A stretch of DNA of 38,599 nt, taken from JBGFRR01 sp041695045 (lineage in GTDB: Bacteria; Bacteroidota; Ignavibacteria; UBA10030). How positions within the stretch are numbered: position 1 is the stretch's first letter; each line of letters starts with the position of its first letter. Under the pieces are notes generated by a model that saw only the letters and a list, made by a program, of their open reading frames with translations, had not been told where the DNA came from and did no database searches. The position numbers and the translations under genes are program-made. The stretch covers positions 1-38,599 of the forward strand of contig JBGFRR010000091.1 of assembly GCA_041695045.1 (NCBI GenBank). Direction: 5' to 3'. This document shows positions 8,592-16,165 of this stretch, piece by piece.

Positions 8592-9114
8592 TTATTTTGG
8601 ATTTGTCGGCCGGATATCAATTTCACTCACCATCGACCGCTCCGGCAGCATAATCGCCGCCAGTAATGTATCGGCAACATCCTGTGGATGGATAAGCTTC
8701 CCCGATGATGTTGTGCGGATGCGAGGGGAGAAATCGGTATCGACCGAGCCGGGGCACATCGTGATGACACGGATCTGATGCTCGCGCACCTCTAACATCA
8801 GACATTTCGAAAATCCCATTAACGCCCACTTCGTTGCAGCGTAGCCCGCTCCGTTCACAAACGCGTTCTTGCCTGCCAGCGACGAGATATTGACGATGAC
8901 GCCGCTCTTGCGCGGCTCCATCATCTTCACCGCGTGCTGCGTACATAAGAAAAGCCCGCGCATGTTGACGTTCCACATCGCATCAAAATCTGCCGCTGAG
9001 AGCTCCTTCACCGGCGCAAACCTCCCGATGCCGGCGTTGTTGAGTTGTCGCAATCGCACGGCCGATGCCGCGTCCCGCTCCCGTCACGAGCGCCGTGTGC
9101 TCCTGCAACTTCAT
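8592..9114 (-). pseudogene. Short-chain dehydrogenase broken by an internal deletion
   Basis: The ATG at 9114 overlaps the stop of the upstream SDR (ATGA) and begins KLQEHTALVTGAGRGIGRAI, a normal SDR N-terminus with the TGxxxGIG cofactor motif. About 22 codons later the frame changes and the sequence jumps straight to NNAGIGRFAP, normally found some 60 residues further on. The remainder is intact: NISS, the catalytic YAATK (Tyr-x3-Lys) and a C-terminus ending DIRPTNPK. So roughly 180 bases, covering the second half of the NAD(P)-binding fold, are missing, and the two parts are in different frames at about 9045-9060. A start at the GTG at 9059 would give a 155-residue fragment without the nucleotide-binding loop, unlikely to be active. 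A sequencing or assembly error is the main alternative. Confidence 0.8.
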
Positions 9115-9842
9115 ACAGTCAAATCTCCTACCTGAGGACGGACCACGACCTCTTCGATGTGCATCGAATCGGCTTGAGTGGTGAGAACGTAGATCAGCCG
9201 GGCAAGGTCCGACGCCTGCATCATCCGCGAGCGGTAGCGCTGGCGCATCGAGGGAGACCACATGGGCGTTTCCACCGCGCCAGGGTACACATTAAGCACT
9301 TTTATGCCGCGTGAACGCGTTTCGGCACGCAGGACGTTCATCAAGGCCTCAGCGCCCGCTTTCGCAGCGCTGTACGCCGCGGACTTCGTGTATGTTGTTT
9401 TCGCAGCATACGAAAGAATGTTAATCACACTCCCCTTGCGACGTTTGAGCATGGATGGCAGCACCGCTCGGCTTGCAACCAAGAGACTTCGAAGATTGAC
9501 GTCGAGAATGCGGTCGAACTCTTCCACGCGTGTGGTGTGGAACTCTTTGAAGCACGTGACGCCCGCATTGTTCACGAGAATGTCAATCCGTCGGAAACGC
9601 CGCAGAATCGTTTGTGCGACCTGCTCTACCTCCTGCGGTCTTCGCACATCGCACGGTAAGGCATGACAGGCATACCCTTCGCGTCGCAGACCTTGCACAA
9701 TTCGACGAAGAGCCGCTTTCGAACGCGCAGAGATCGCTACCGTATCACCCTGCCGAGCAAACTCCTCAGCCAGCGCCGCACCGATACCCGAGCTTGCGCC
9801 GGTAACCCACACAACACGTGTCGCTGGTCGTTTAGGTGTCAA
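9111..9842 (-). CDS. Short-chain dehydrogenase, sepiapterin-reductase-like
   Basis: This is an intact classical SDR of about 243 residues: cofactor loop TGASSGIG, CDV, NNAG, the serine in NILSY and the catalytic pair in YSAAK. After the active site comes PGAVETPMW, and the protein ends EEVVVRPQVGDLTV. Both resemble my recollection of the sepiapterin reductase of Chlorobium tepidum. It directly follows folE and a PTPS gene, which favours reduction of 6-pyruvoyl-tetrahydropterin to a biopterin-type product (inference). The start is uncertain: the TTG at 9842, overlapping the end of folE by 11 bases, gives a normal N-terminus; a GTG close to the WVTGASSG motif is possible. Reading further upstream would overlap folE by more than 100 bases. 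Confidence 0.8.
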   Translation of the reverse strand: MTPKRPATRVVWVTGASSGIGAALAEEFARQGDTVAISARSKAALRRIVQGLRREGYACHALPCDVRRPQEVEQVAQTILRRFRRIDILVNNAGVTCFKEFHTTRVEEFDRILDVNLRSLLVASRAVLPSMLKRRKGSVINILSYAAKTTYTKSAAYSAAKAGAEALMNVLRAETRSRGIKVLNVYPGAVETPMWSPSMRQRYRSRMMQASDLARLIYVLTTQADSMHIEEVVVRPQVGDLTV

Positions 9843-10410
9843 GGTTACGGTCAATGAGCGTGAGAAACTCGTTGCGGGTTTTGACGTCGTCGCGGAAGAC
9901 GCCAAGCATCGCGCTGGTGGTTGCGACGGAATTCTGCTTCTCGACACCGCGCATCATCATGCACAAATGGCGCGCTTCAATCACTACGCCGGCGCCATCC
10001 GGATTGAGGACTTGGTACAACGTCTCGGCAATCTGCTGTGTCATTCGCTCCTGCACCTGCAGACGCCGGGCGAACACCTCGACCAAGCGCGGGATCTTGC
10101 TCAGGCCGACAATCTTGCCCTTGGGGATGTACGCCACATGACACTTCCCATAGAACGGCACGAGATGGTGTTCACAGAGGCTGAAGAAGTCGATATCCTT
10201 CACAATAACCATCTCGCTGTAGCGCTCCTGAAACACGGCTCCGTTCAGCACCTCCTCGACATCCTGCCGGTAGCCGCGGGTGAGAAACTCGTACATTCGA
10301 GCAACGCGGGCCGGCGTTGCCTGCAGTCCTTCACGCTTGGGATCTTCCCCGATGTGTGTCAGCAGCGTTTCCACAAGCTCTTCGATGCGCGTAAGCTGTC
10401 CTTCGTTCAT
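9832..10410 (-). CDS. folE: GTP cyclohydrolase I
   Basis: This 192-residue enzyme opens GTP to 7,8-dihydroneopterin triphosphate, the first step to folate and biopterin. Zinc ligands are Cys79 and His82 in SLCEHHLVPF and Cys150 in RHLCMMMRG, the FolE type 1A pattern. The family motif GEDPKREGLQATPARVARMY is near the N-terminus. The ATG at 10410 overlaps the stop of the queD-like gene (ATGA); an upstream extension to 10509 is open but would lie inside that gene. Position between a PTPS and an SDR suggests it feeds a tetrahydrobiopterin-like pathway as well as folate. Confidence 0.97.
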   Translation of the reverse strand: MNEGQLTRIEELVETLLTHIGEDPKREGLQATPARVARMYEFLTRGYRQDVEEVLNGAVFQERYSEMVIVKDIDFFSLCEHHLVPFYGKCHVAYIPKGKIVGLSKIPRLVEVFARRLQVQERMTQQIAETLYQVLNPDGAGVVIEARHLCMMMRGVEKQNSVATTSAMLGVFRDDVKTRNEFLTLIDRNLDT

Positions 10411-10820
10411 GCCTCGTCTCCACGATATTCGACGACATTGTTTTCCGTTTCGTGCAGCTTGATGGAGTACAAACGTCCCTCCGTGATGTGTGGCGCGAGA
10501 ATGTTCCAAAACGCTTTCGCAAGGTTCTCCGCTGTGGGGATGCTATCTTGGAGGAAGTCCACATCATGGTTCAGATGCTTGTGGTCAACCTTGTCGAGAA
10601 TGTGAGACTTCATCAGCTGCTTCAGCTTCTTCAAATCGATCACATAGCCGCTGTTCGCTGCCGGCTCGCCAACGACCGTGATTTCCAACACGTAGTTGTG
10701 GCCGTGCCCCATCGGGTTGGCGCATTTGTCGAACAACTCCTCATTCTCTTTCTCAGAGAGTGCCGGGTTGTACAACCGATGGGATGCACTGAATGTTGAC
10801 CGCCGCGTGACGTAGACCAT
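10407..10820 (-). CDS. 6-pyruvoyl-tetrahydropterin synthase / QueD family
   Basis: This 137-residue protein belongs to the PTPS/QueD family, which converts dihydroneopterin triphosphate to 6-pyruvoyl-tetrahydropterin (biopterin route) or 6-carboxy-tetrahydropterin (queuosine route). The zinc histidines are in SASHRL and GHGHNY, and the catalytic region includes FDKC, VDHKHLNHD and the pterin-binding glutamate in HETENN. AGGA lies 7 bases upstream of the ATG. No queC, queE or queF is present; instead folE and an SDR follow by overlap and near overlap, so the biopterin role is the better guess. Confidence 0.88.
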   Translation of the reverse strand: MVYVTRRSTFSASHRLYNPALSEKENEELFDKCANPMGHGHNYVLEITVVGEPAANSGYVIDLKKLKQLMKSHILDKVDHKHLNHDVDFLQDSIPTAENLAKAFWNILAPHITEGRLYSIKLHETENNVVEYRGDEA

Positions 10821-10840
10821 GGTTGGTTCCTTGCAGGTAA

Positions 10841-10975
10841 TTACTCCGTCGCCCCGATTGCTTCCAGAACTTTCTTCACGTGGTTCTTCACGCGCACCTT
10901 CCGTTTGAGGCGAATTTCGCCTCCCTGCGACGATGGAAGGGTGAAGTCCGGTGCCACCTGGCCAACACGAGGCAT
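10841..10975 (-). pseudogene. Internally deleted peroxiredoxin remnant
   Basis: A 44-codon reading frame starts MPRVGQVAPDFTLPSSQGG, the N-terminus of a Bcp/AhpC-type peroxiredoxin, and then runs at once into KVRVKNHVKKVLEAIG, which looks like the last helix of the same family. The thioredoxin fold between them, including the peroxidatic cysteine, is absent, about 100 residues. Reading frame, an AAGGA ten bases ahead of the ATG and a stop 20 bases before the PTPS gene are all preserved. Either an in-frame deletion left a mini-protein, or the assembly skipped a segment. It is in line with the intact peroxiredoxin 89 bases upstream. Confidence 0.65.
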
Positions 10976-11028
10976 GGGTTAGTATTCCTTCGTACTGGAG
11001 AATAGGAACGCTGGTAGGATATCAAACG

Positions 11029-11059
11029 CTGCGGGCTGGTCGAGCCAGCCCACATGCAG
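11029..11059. repeat. Palindrome between the two peroxiredoxin genes
   Basis: GGGCTGG (11033-11039) and CCAGCCC (11045-11051) pair across TCGAG, with CTGC/GCAG flanking. It sits six bases after the peroxiredoxin stop on the minus strand. No T-run follows, so it may be a processing or REP-like element rather than a terminator. Confidence 0.55.
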
Positions 11060-11064
11060 ATTCG

Positions 11065-11538
11065 CTACTGAATGGACGCTACGGCAGATGCGACCTCGTC
11101 ATAGTTCGGCTCGACGCCGGGATTATCCGACACCCATGCGTACCGCACGACGCCGTCGTTGTCCAACACGAACACGGAGCGCTTGGCTGCGGCGTATCCC
11201 GCCAAGCCGCCGAACCCATCATGCACGATGTCGAACGCTTTGACCGCCGCGCGATTGTAGTCGCTGAGCAGCGGGAAGGGAATCCCGTTCTTCTCCGCAA
11301 ATCCTTTGTTCGCAAACGGACTGTCAACGCTGATGCCGACCACCTGCGCATCGAGTTCGGCGTAGCGGCTCAACGAATCGCGGAATGTGCACATCTCCTT
11401 CGTACAGACGCCGGTGAAGGCGCCGGGGTAGAACACCAGCACCGTCTTCTTGCCGAGAAAATCTTTCAACGAATGCGGTTTCTTGTCGGTATCGGGGAGA
11501 GTAACATCAGGGGCTTTGTCGCCAACCTTCCGTGGCAT
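11065..11538 (-). CDS. Thiol peroxiredoxin (AhpC/TSA, Bcp/AhpE-like)
   Basis: This 157-residue cytosolic enzyme reduces hydrogen peroxide and organic peroxides. The peroxidatic cysteine is Cys45 in PGAFTGVCTKEMC, with Cys50 a possible resolving partner. The N-terminus KVGDKAPDVTLP and the later VFVLDNDGVVRY are typical. GGAGGA lies 6 bases before the ATG. A PerR-like regulator is encoded upstream in the same direction, which suggests peroxide control (inference). Confidence 0.93.
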   Translation of the reverse strand: MPRKVGDKAPDVTLPDTDKKPHSLKDFLGKKTVLVFYPGAFTGVCTKEMCTFRDSLSRYAELDAQVVGISVDSPFANKGFAEKNGIPFPLLSDYNRAAVKAFDIVHDGFGGLAGYAAAKRSVFVLDNDGVVRYAWVSDNPGVEPNYDEVASAVASIQ

Positions 11539-11899
11539 AGGGTTTCCTCCATGGTGAGTATTGTTGAACGGAAGTACATCGGAACATCAACCGTCACAGC
11601 GTTAGCGATGGTTGCAACCCTTCATACGCTCGAACACTCGGCTTCCAAAGGCATAGTCCGACATGCATAAGAGTAAGCACGGTGGCAAGAACGATTGGGA
11701 ACATAAAGGCACGATGCTTCATGGGATTCGGTTTGCTCGTTGGAGAAGTGGTAATCATGAATAGAACAGGCAAGAGCGGAAAACGGTTTCAGGAATCGCA
11801 GCGATCACTTCACCACGCAGACGAGCCCGCTGCGGGCAAGGATTGTTGCCGCGCGAGAGTACACCATGGGATTCGCGTGTGTAGGCGGGAACCTTCAGA
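11539..11899 (-). other. 361 bp between perR and peroxiredoxin, one possible small membrane ORF
   Basis: No recognised gene. On the minus strand an open frame of 54 codons (11758 to 11594) reads MITTSPTSKPNPMKHR followed by a hydrophobic run FMFPIVLATVLTLMHVGLCL and a short tail. It could be a one-helix membrane peptide, but no ribosome-binding site or homologue is recognised. A second, 20-codon frame near 11866 is too short to judge. The peroxiredoxin promoter should lie here, but I see no good match to the promoter pattern found elsewhere in the window. Confidence 0.3.
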
Positions 11900-12304
11900 T
11901 CAGGCGGCCGCGGAGTCTTCCCGTGCAAGGCAAGAGGAGCAGACGCCGAAGAAATCGAGCCGATGCATCCGCACTTTACCCGGCACAGCCACGCTCAACT
12001 GCTCGCTCAAGTCTCTGTGAACCGGCGCTTCTATGTCCGCCACGGCGCCGCACTGCTCACAGACAAAGTGGTAATGCGCATCGACGAACGCATCGTACCG
12101 GCTATGGCCTTCACCGAAGTCGATCTCCCGGATTTTTCCCTGCTCCTTGAGAATGTTGAGGTTGCGGTAGACGGTTCCGAGTGAAATGTGCGGCATCTGT
12201 TCACGCACGCGCTCATACACCCATTCTGCAGTCGGGTGGGAGCGTGTTCGCTTCAGTACCTGAAAGATCTTCTCACGTTGTTTGCTGCGCTTTCGAGTTT
12301 GCAT
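11900..12304 (-). CDS. Fur-family regulator, PerR-like
   Basis: This 134-residue dimeric metal-dependent repressor has a winged-helix N-terminal half (HPTAEWVYERV, ISLGTVYRNLNIL) and a metal-binding C-terminal half. His23, Asp71, His77, His79 and Asp90 align in order with the regulatory iron/manganese ligands known for Bacillus PerR, including aspartate at the last position, which favours peroxide sensing over iron sensing. Cys82, Cys85, Cys122 and Cys125 form the structural zinc site. The ATG at 12304 has AGAAGGA 7 bases upstream and is preferred to an earlier in-frame start at 12337. A peroxiredoxin gene downstream supports PerR. Confidence 0.88.
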   Translation of the reverse strand: MQTRKRSKQREKIFQVLKRTRSHPTAEWVYERVREQMPHISLGTVYRNLNILKEQGKIREIDFGEGHSRYDAFVDAHYHFVCEQCGAVADIEAPVHRDLSEQLSVAVPGKVRMHRLDFFGVCSSCLAREDSAAA

Positions 12305-12338
12305 GGTCACATTCCTTCTGGAAACGAAGCTCTTCAAA

Positions 12339-12378
12339 CATTATGGGGCAATATATCCATTAATGCGAGGAATGTCAA
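12339..12378 (-). promoter_or_regulatory. perR promoter with overlapping inverted repeat
   Basis: Minus strand TTGACA (12378-12373), 17-base spacer, TATATT (12355-12350). CATTAATGG (12365-12357) and CCATAATG (12346-12339) form an imperfect inverted repeat across the -10, a plausible operator for autoregulation. It is not a textbook PerR box, which has 7 bp arms one base apart. Confidence 0.6.
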
Positions 12379-12451
12379 GGAACTGGCCCAGGCTCCCCTA
12401 ATAATAGTAGAACGAGCGACAATCCACCCACACGAGTATGAAGTGCGACCG

Positions 12452-12922
12452 TCAATAACGAACTTTCTCCTCGTTCTTCAACCATTCTTCGAACGCCATC
12501 CGAGCTTCTTTATGCAAGACTTGTTCCATAGCAATCGAGCGATTCTCAAGAGGCCTACGTAACTCTTCGTAAATCAACTCATCGTCGAAACCGATGGCCG
12601 CCGCATCGCTGCGCGTATTGGCGTAGTAGACCTTCGCCAGCCGCGCCCAATAGATGGCGCCCATGCACATGGGGCACGGCTCACAGGTGGTGTACAGTTC
12701 ACAGCCGTCCAGCTGGAACGACCCCAACACCTTACACGCTTCACGAATCGCAACGACCTCAGCATGGGCGGTTGGGTCATTGGTTGAGGTAACGAGGTTC
12801 GTCCCGCGTGAGATAATCTCGCCATCCCGCACCACCACCGCGGCGAACGGCCCACCGCGTCCCTGGCGAACGTTTTCAATCGACAGACGAATGGCCTCCT
12901 GCATGATTTCTTGTGGCTTCAT
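12452..12922 (-). CDS. guaD: Guanine deaminase (cytidine-deaminase fold)
   Basis: This 156-residue enzyme converts guanine to xanthine in purine salvage. Zinc ligands are His53 in TAHAEV (with Glu55 as proton shuttle), Cys83 and Cys86 in CEPCPMC. Length and motif positions match Bacillus subtilis GuaD as I remember it, and NDPTAHAE, YTTCEPCPMCMGAIYWAR and AAAIGFDDELIYEE follow it closely. This distinguishes it from the tRNA adenosine deaminase TadA. The ATG at 12922 is chosen over one at 12994 because it gives the family length and has GGAG upstream. It probably lies ahead of perR but has its own promoter. Confidence 0.92.
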   Translation of the reverse strand: MKPQEIMQEAIRLSIENVRQGRGGPFAAVVVRDGEIISRGTNLVTSTNDPTAHAEVVAIREACKVLGSFQLDGCELYTTCEPCPMCMGAIYWARLAKVYYANTRSDAAAIGFDDELIYEELRRPLENRSIAMEQVLHKEARMAFEEWLKNEEKVRY

Positions 12923-12965
12923 GAATCGACTCTCCCGATGATCACCGTCGCGAATGGCAAGAGCT

Positions 12966-12994
12966 ATGTTAGTGATATGGAGATGAAGATTCAA
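12966..12994 (-). promoter_or_regulatory. Putative guaD promoter
   Basis: Minus strand TTGAAT (12994-12989), 17-base spacer, TAACAT (12971-12966), giving a start near 12959 and a leader of about 37 bases. The divergent region 12923-13120 holds nothing else except the plus-strand promoter. Confidence 0.45.
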
Positions 12995-13039
12995 GAGAAA
13001 CTGTCGGGCGGAAATAACGGCGATTCAATCCGATTCGTA

Positions 13040-13068
13040 TTGGAGATCAACGGAAAAAGGCCTATCTT
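13040..13068 (+). promoter_or_regulatory. Putative promoter of the envelope block
   Basis: TTGGAG (13040-13045), 17-base spacer, TATCTT (13063-13068), about 50 bases before the chosen ATG of the large TPR protein. Confidence 0.45.
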
Positions 13069-13120
13069 GAGTCTAATTTGGCAGGCAATCTTCATCAGCA
13101 TGGTCGCTGTGAATATCTTG

Positions 13121-16100
13121 ATGACCCGACTCACGCAGCTTGTCGGCGTAACACTTCTCATCTATGCTCCACTTATTGCCCAGCCTACCATCGATGATTG
13201 GGGCAACCGCACCGACGCCTCCATCCATCAGGCTGAAACGTGGATGCGTTACGGCTTATACCGCCGCGCGCAGCAAGCACTCGAGCACCATCTCCGCACC
13301 ACTCCCCCGACGCAACAACATGCCGATGCGCTCTTCCTCTTAACGCGCTGTTACATTGAAGACCAACGGTTCGAGCAAGCCTACGACGCGGCGCGCTCCC
13401 TCCTCGGCCATTCCCCCGTCGGCGAGCGGCGATTGCTTACCTGGTATTTTCGCGGACTCAGTGCCTACCAAACGCTCCGCTTCGACGCGGCCGTCGAGGC
13501 ATTTTCGGAATTCCTTTCGTCGGCCGATACACACCCGCAGCGCGGCGCGGCGTATTTCTGGCGCGGCCTTGCTCATTCGAAACTCGGCAACTGGCGAAGC
13601 ACGCAGCAGGATGCGCGTCAGGCGGTGCTGCTCGGCCTGCAGCCCGCAACAATCATCGAGCACAGCGAAATGGGGAACGACCGTGCGCTGTATCTCGTTG
13701 CACTCACGCACGAACATGAAGGCGAATTCTCCCTCGCTGCGGAGTTTCATCAGCGCTTGCTGATGGAATACCCGGCGAGCACGTTCGCGCCTGATGCAAA
13801 CATCCGGCAAGCATCGATTGCACTGAAGACGGGGAATATTACACGTGCGGCGGAGTTTCTCGCGACCGCAACACCACAAACACCTCGCCAGCGCGAGGAG
13901 TGGCTGTTGATCGCAGCCGAGGTCGAGTTAGCAAAAGGACAATTCCAACTCGCGCATCGATGGTTTGGCGACCTGCTGAGGCAATTCCCCAACGGCCTGT
14001 ACAGCCGCTACGCGCGCTACGGGTTCGCGTGGGCTTCGGTGCACCTGGGAATGCGCGAGCGCGCGCGCGAAGAATTTAACCAGCTTGCATCCGGCACCGA
14101 TTCACTCGCCCATCGTTCTCTGTATCAGAGCGGCCTCTTGGCGCTGTTACAGGGTGATATCAGCAGTGCTACGCAGGCATTTGAGAATTTGGTCGTCCGC
14201 TTCCCGTATGACGACTTCGCCGATAACGCTCACTACCAGCTCGGCCTGATCCGGTATCGCAACCGCCATTACGCCGAAGCGCAACGAAACTTTCAGGCAG
14301 CGGCACGGCTGTTCCCGTCGAGTGAGATCCGGGCCGAATCGTTCCGCATGTGGGGTGAAGCGAGCATCGCATTGGGGGATTTTGGCAGCGCTCATTTCGC
14401 CTTCATGCAAGCCAGACAGCACGCAGAAGCCAATCCGACCTCTCCCACCTTCACGGCGGAAGCGCATTTCAAAGAGGCACTCTCCTTGTATCATCTCGGC
14501 AGATTTGCGTCGTCCATCGACCGGTTTGTGGATTTTCTTCGCAAGTACCCGCAACATGCCCTGACCGCCGAGGCGCACTTCTGGCACGGCGAGGCATCAT
14601 TCCAGAACGGCAAGTTTGTTGAGGCCGAGCGTTCGATGGTGGCCGCCGTCTCCTCGCTGCCGCGAGACCATCGGCTCCGGCCCCAGGCGACGTTCGTTCT
14701 GGCCTGGTCGATGTTCGAGCAGCGTCGGTACCGCGATGCCGCAGCTGCGTACGAGCGCTTCATCAACGACAACCCGGACCATGAACTCGTGGTCGATGCT
14801 ACACTGCGCCGCGCGGACTGCTTCTTTGCCATGCGGGACTATACAACCTCGGCCTCTCTGTATGACGCTGTTCAGCGCATGAGGCGCGGAGAACAGCATG
14901 CGGAATACGCCGCGTTTCAGCTCGGCCTCTCATTGCTCCAACGCGGCGAGATGGACCGCGGTATCGAACGACTCCGCAATTTCATCACCGCCTACCCGCA
15001 GTCGATCTACATCGAAATTGCCCAGTTCAACATTGCGTGGGCGTATTTCTCCCGTGAAGAATACGAGAAAGCGCTTGATGAATTCCGCGCATTCGAAACG
15101 CAATACCCCGAAAGCCAGCTTATGCCGCGCGTGATTCTCAATACCGGCGACGCTCACTACAATCTTGCCCGCTTCGACAGCGCCCGTTTTGCCTATCAGC
15201 GGCTCATCGCAGAGTATCCTAAGAGTCTTTTGATTCCCGATGCGATCAACGGCCTCCAGTTTTCATTTCAGGCCGAAGGAAAAGCTCGGCAGGCGATTGC
15301 CGTCATCGATTCTCTGATGCGCCTTAACGCGGAAACTGAATCCGGTAACGAGCTCCGCTTGCAGAAGGCCGACATTCTCTTCAGCCATGGGGATATGGGT
15401 GGCGCTGTTGTGGAGTACCTCCAGCTCCTTCAACAAAAGCCGCCGTTGGCGATTCGTGTTCGAGCCATGCACCAGCTTGCGCGCATTTACGAACTTGAGG
15501 GCAACGCGCCCAACGCACTCACGTACTATCAACAGATTCTTGAGCAAGCGCCGGATCATGAACTCGCTCCGTCTGCACTGCTCGCCGTCGGTATACTTCA
15601 CACGAGGCAGCGACGTTGGAATGATGCAATCGCCACGCTGAAGGATTTCGACCAACGCTATCCTGAATCGCCGCTCCGCTCCGAAGCAGCCTTCAACATC
15701 GGCATGGTGCTGATGAACACCACCAACCCGCGCGGGGCTTGGGATCAGTTCATTCGCATCGTTGAACAGTATCCGCGCGGAGAAGTCTTCGCCGACCGAA
15801 GCCGCCTGCAACTGGCGCGCATTTTACAATCCAGAAGAGAACTCCAAGCCGCCGTCGATACGCTTGCTCCCGTAGTGACCTACCGCGACGACGGCATTGC
15901 AGCGGAAGCCTATCTGCTTCTCGGTGAACTCTTCCTTGCGCTCAACAAACACGACGATGCGTTCGCGTCGTTCAACGAGGTCATTCAGAGATTTTCGACC
16001 TTCCCGGCGCTTCACGAGCGAGCGCTGTTAGGAACCGGTGAGGCGTACGAACGAAAGAATGACCGAACCAACGCTCGCGACGTCTACGCACGCCTTGTTG

Positions 16101-16165
16101 AGATCGCTCAAGACCCGGCCATTAAGCGGGACGCGGAAGCGCGACTCAGGAGAGTGCAGCGATGA
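13121..16165 (+). CDS. Very large periplasmic TPR-repeat protein
   Basis: From the ATG at 13121 the product has 1014 residues: a signal peptide (MTRLTQLVGVTLLIYAPLIA, cleavage before QPTID) and then TPR-like helical repeats almost to the end, with the recurring pattern A-x3-F-x3-[VL]-x5-P followed by A-x-Y-x-L-G (for example YDDFADNAHYQLGLIRY, ESPLRSEAAFNIGMVL). No catalytic motif is visible; it looks like a scaffold. An earlier in-frame start at 12911 would add 70 residues overlapping the guaD start and is rejected. Its stop overlaps the ATG of the barrel gene by 4 bases (ATGA), so the two are made together. Similar TPR/barrel pairs occur in Bacteroidetes, with unknown function. Confidence 0.85.
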   Translation: MTRLTQLVGVTLLIYAPLIAQPTIDDWGNRTDASIHQAETWMRYGLYRRAQQALEHHLRTTPPTQQHADALFLLTRCYIEDQRFEQAYDAARSLLGHSPVGERRLLTWYFRGLSAYQTLRFDAAVEAFSEFLSSADTHPQRGAAYFWRGLAHSKLGNWRSTQQDARQAVLLGLQPATIIEHSEMGNDRALYLVALTHEHEGEFSLAAEFHQRLLMEYPASTFAPDANIRQASIALKTGNITRAAEFLATATPQTPRQREEWLLIAAEVELAKGQFQLAHRWFGDLLRQFPNGLYSRYARYGFAWASVHLGMRERAREEFNQLASGTDSLAHRSLYQSGLLALLQGDISSATQAFENLVVRFPYDDFADNAHYQLGLIRYRNRHYAEAQRNFQAAARLFPSSEIRAESFRMWGEASIALGDFGSAHFAFMQARQHAEANPTSPTFTAEAHFKEALSLYHLGRFASSIDRFVDFLRKYPQHALTAEAHFWHGEASFQNGKFVEAERSMVAAVSSLPRDHRLRPQATFVLAWSMFEQRRYRDAAAAYERFINDNPDHELVVDATLRRADCFFAMRDYTTSASLYDAVQRMRRGEQHAEYAAFQLGLSLLQRGEMDRGIERLRNFITAYPQSIYIEIAQFNIAWAYFSREEYEKALDEFRAFETQYPESQLMPRVILNTGDAHYNLARFDSARFAYQRLIAEYPKSLLIPDAINGLQFSFQAEGKARQAIAVIDSLMRLNAETESGNELRLQKADILFSHGDMGGAVVEYLQLLQQKPPLAIRVRAMHQLARIYELEGNAPNALTYYQQILEQAPDHELAPSALLAVGILHTRQRRWNDAIATLKDFDQRYPESPLRSEAAFNIGMVLMNTTNPRGAWDQFIRIVEQYPRGEVFADRSRLQLARILQSRRELQAAVDTLAPVVTYRDDGIAAEAYLLLGELFLALNKHDDAFASFNEVIQRFSTFPALHERALLGTGEAYERKNDRTNARDVYARLVEIAQDPAIKRDAEARLRRVQR

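Noticed and set aside
12911..13120. Extension of the large TPR protein by 70 residues
   Set aside because: It overlaps the guaD start and both promoters and hides an obvious signal peptide starting at 13121.
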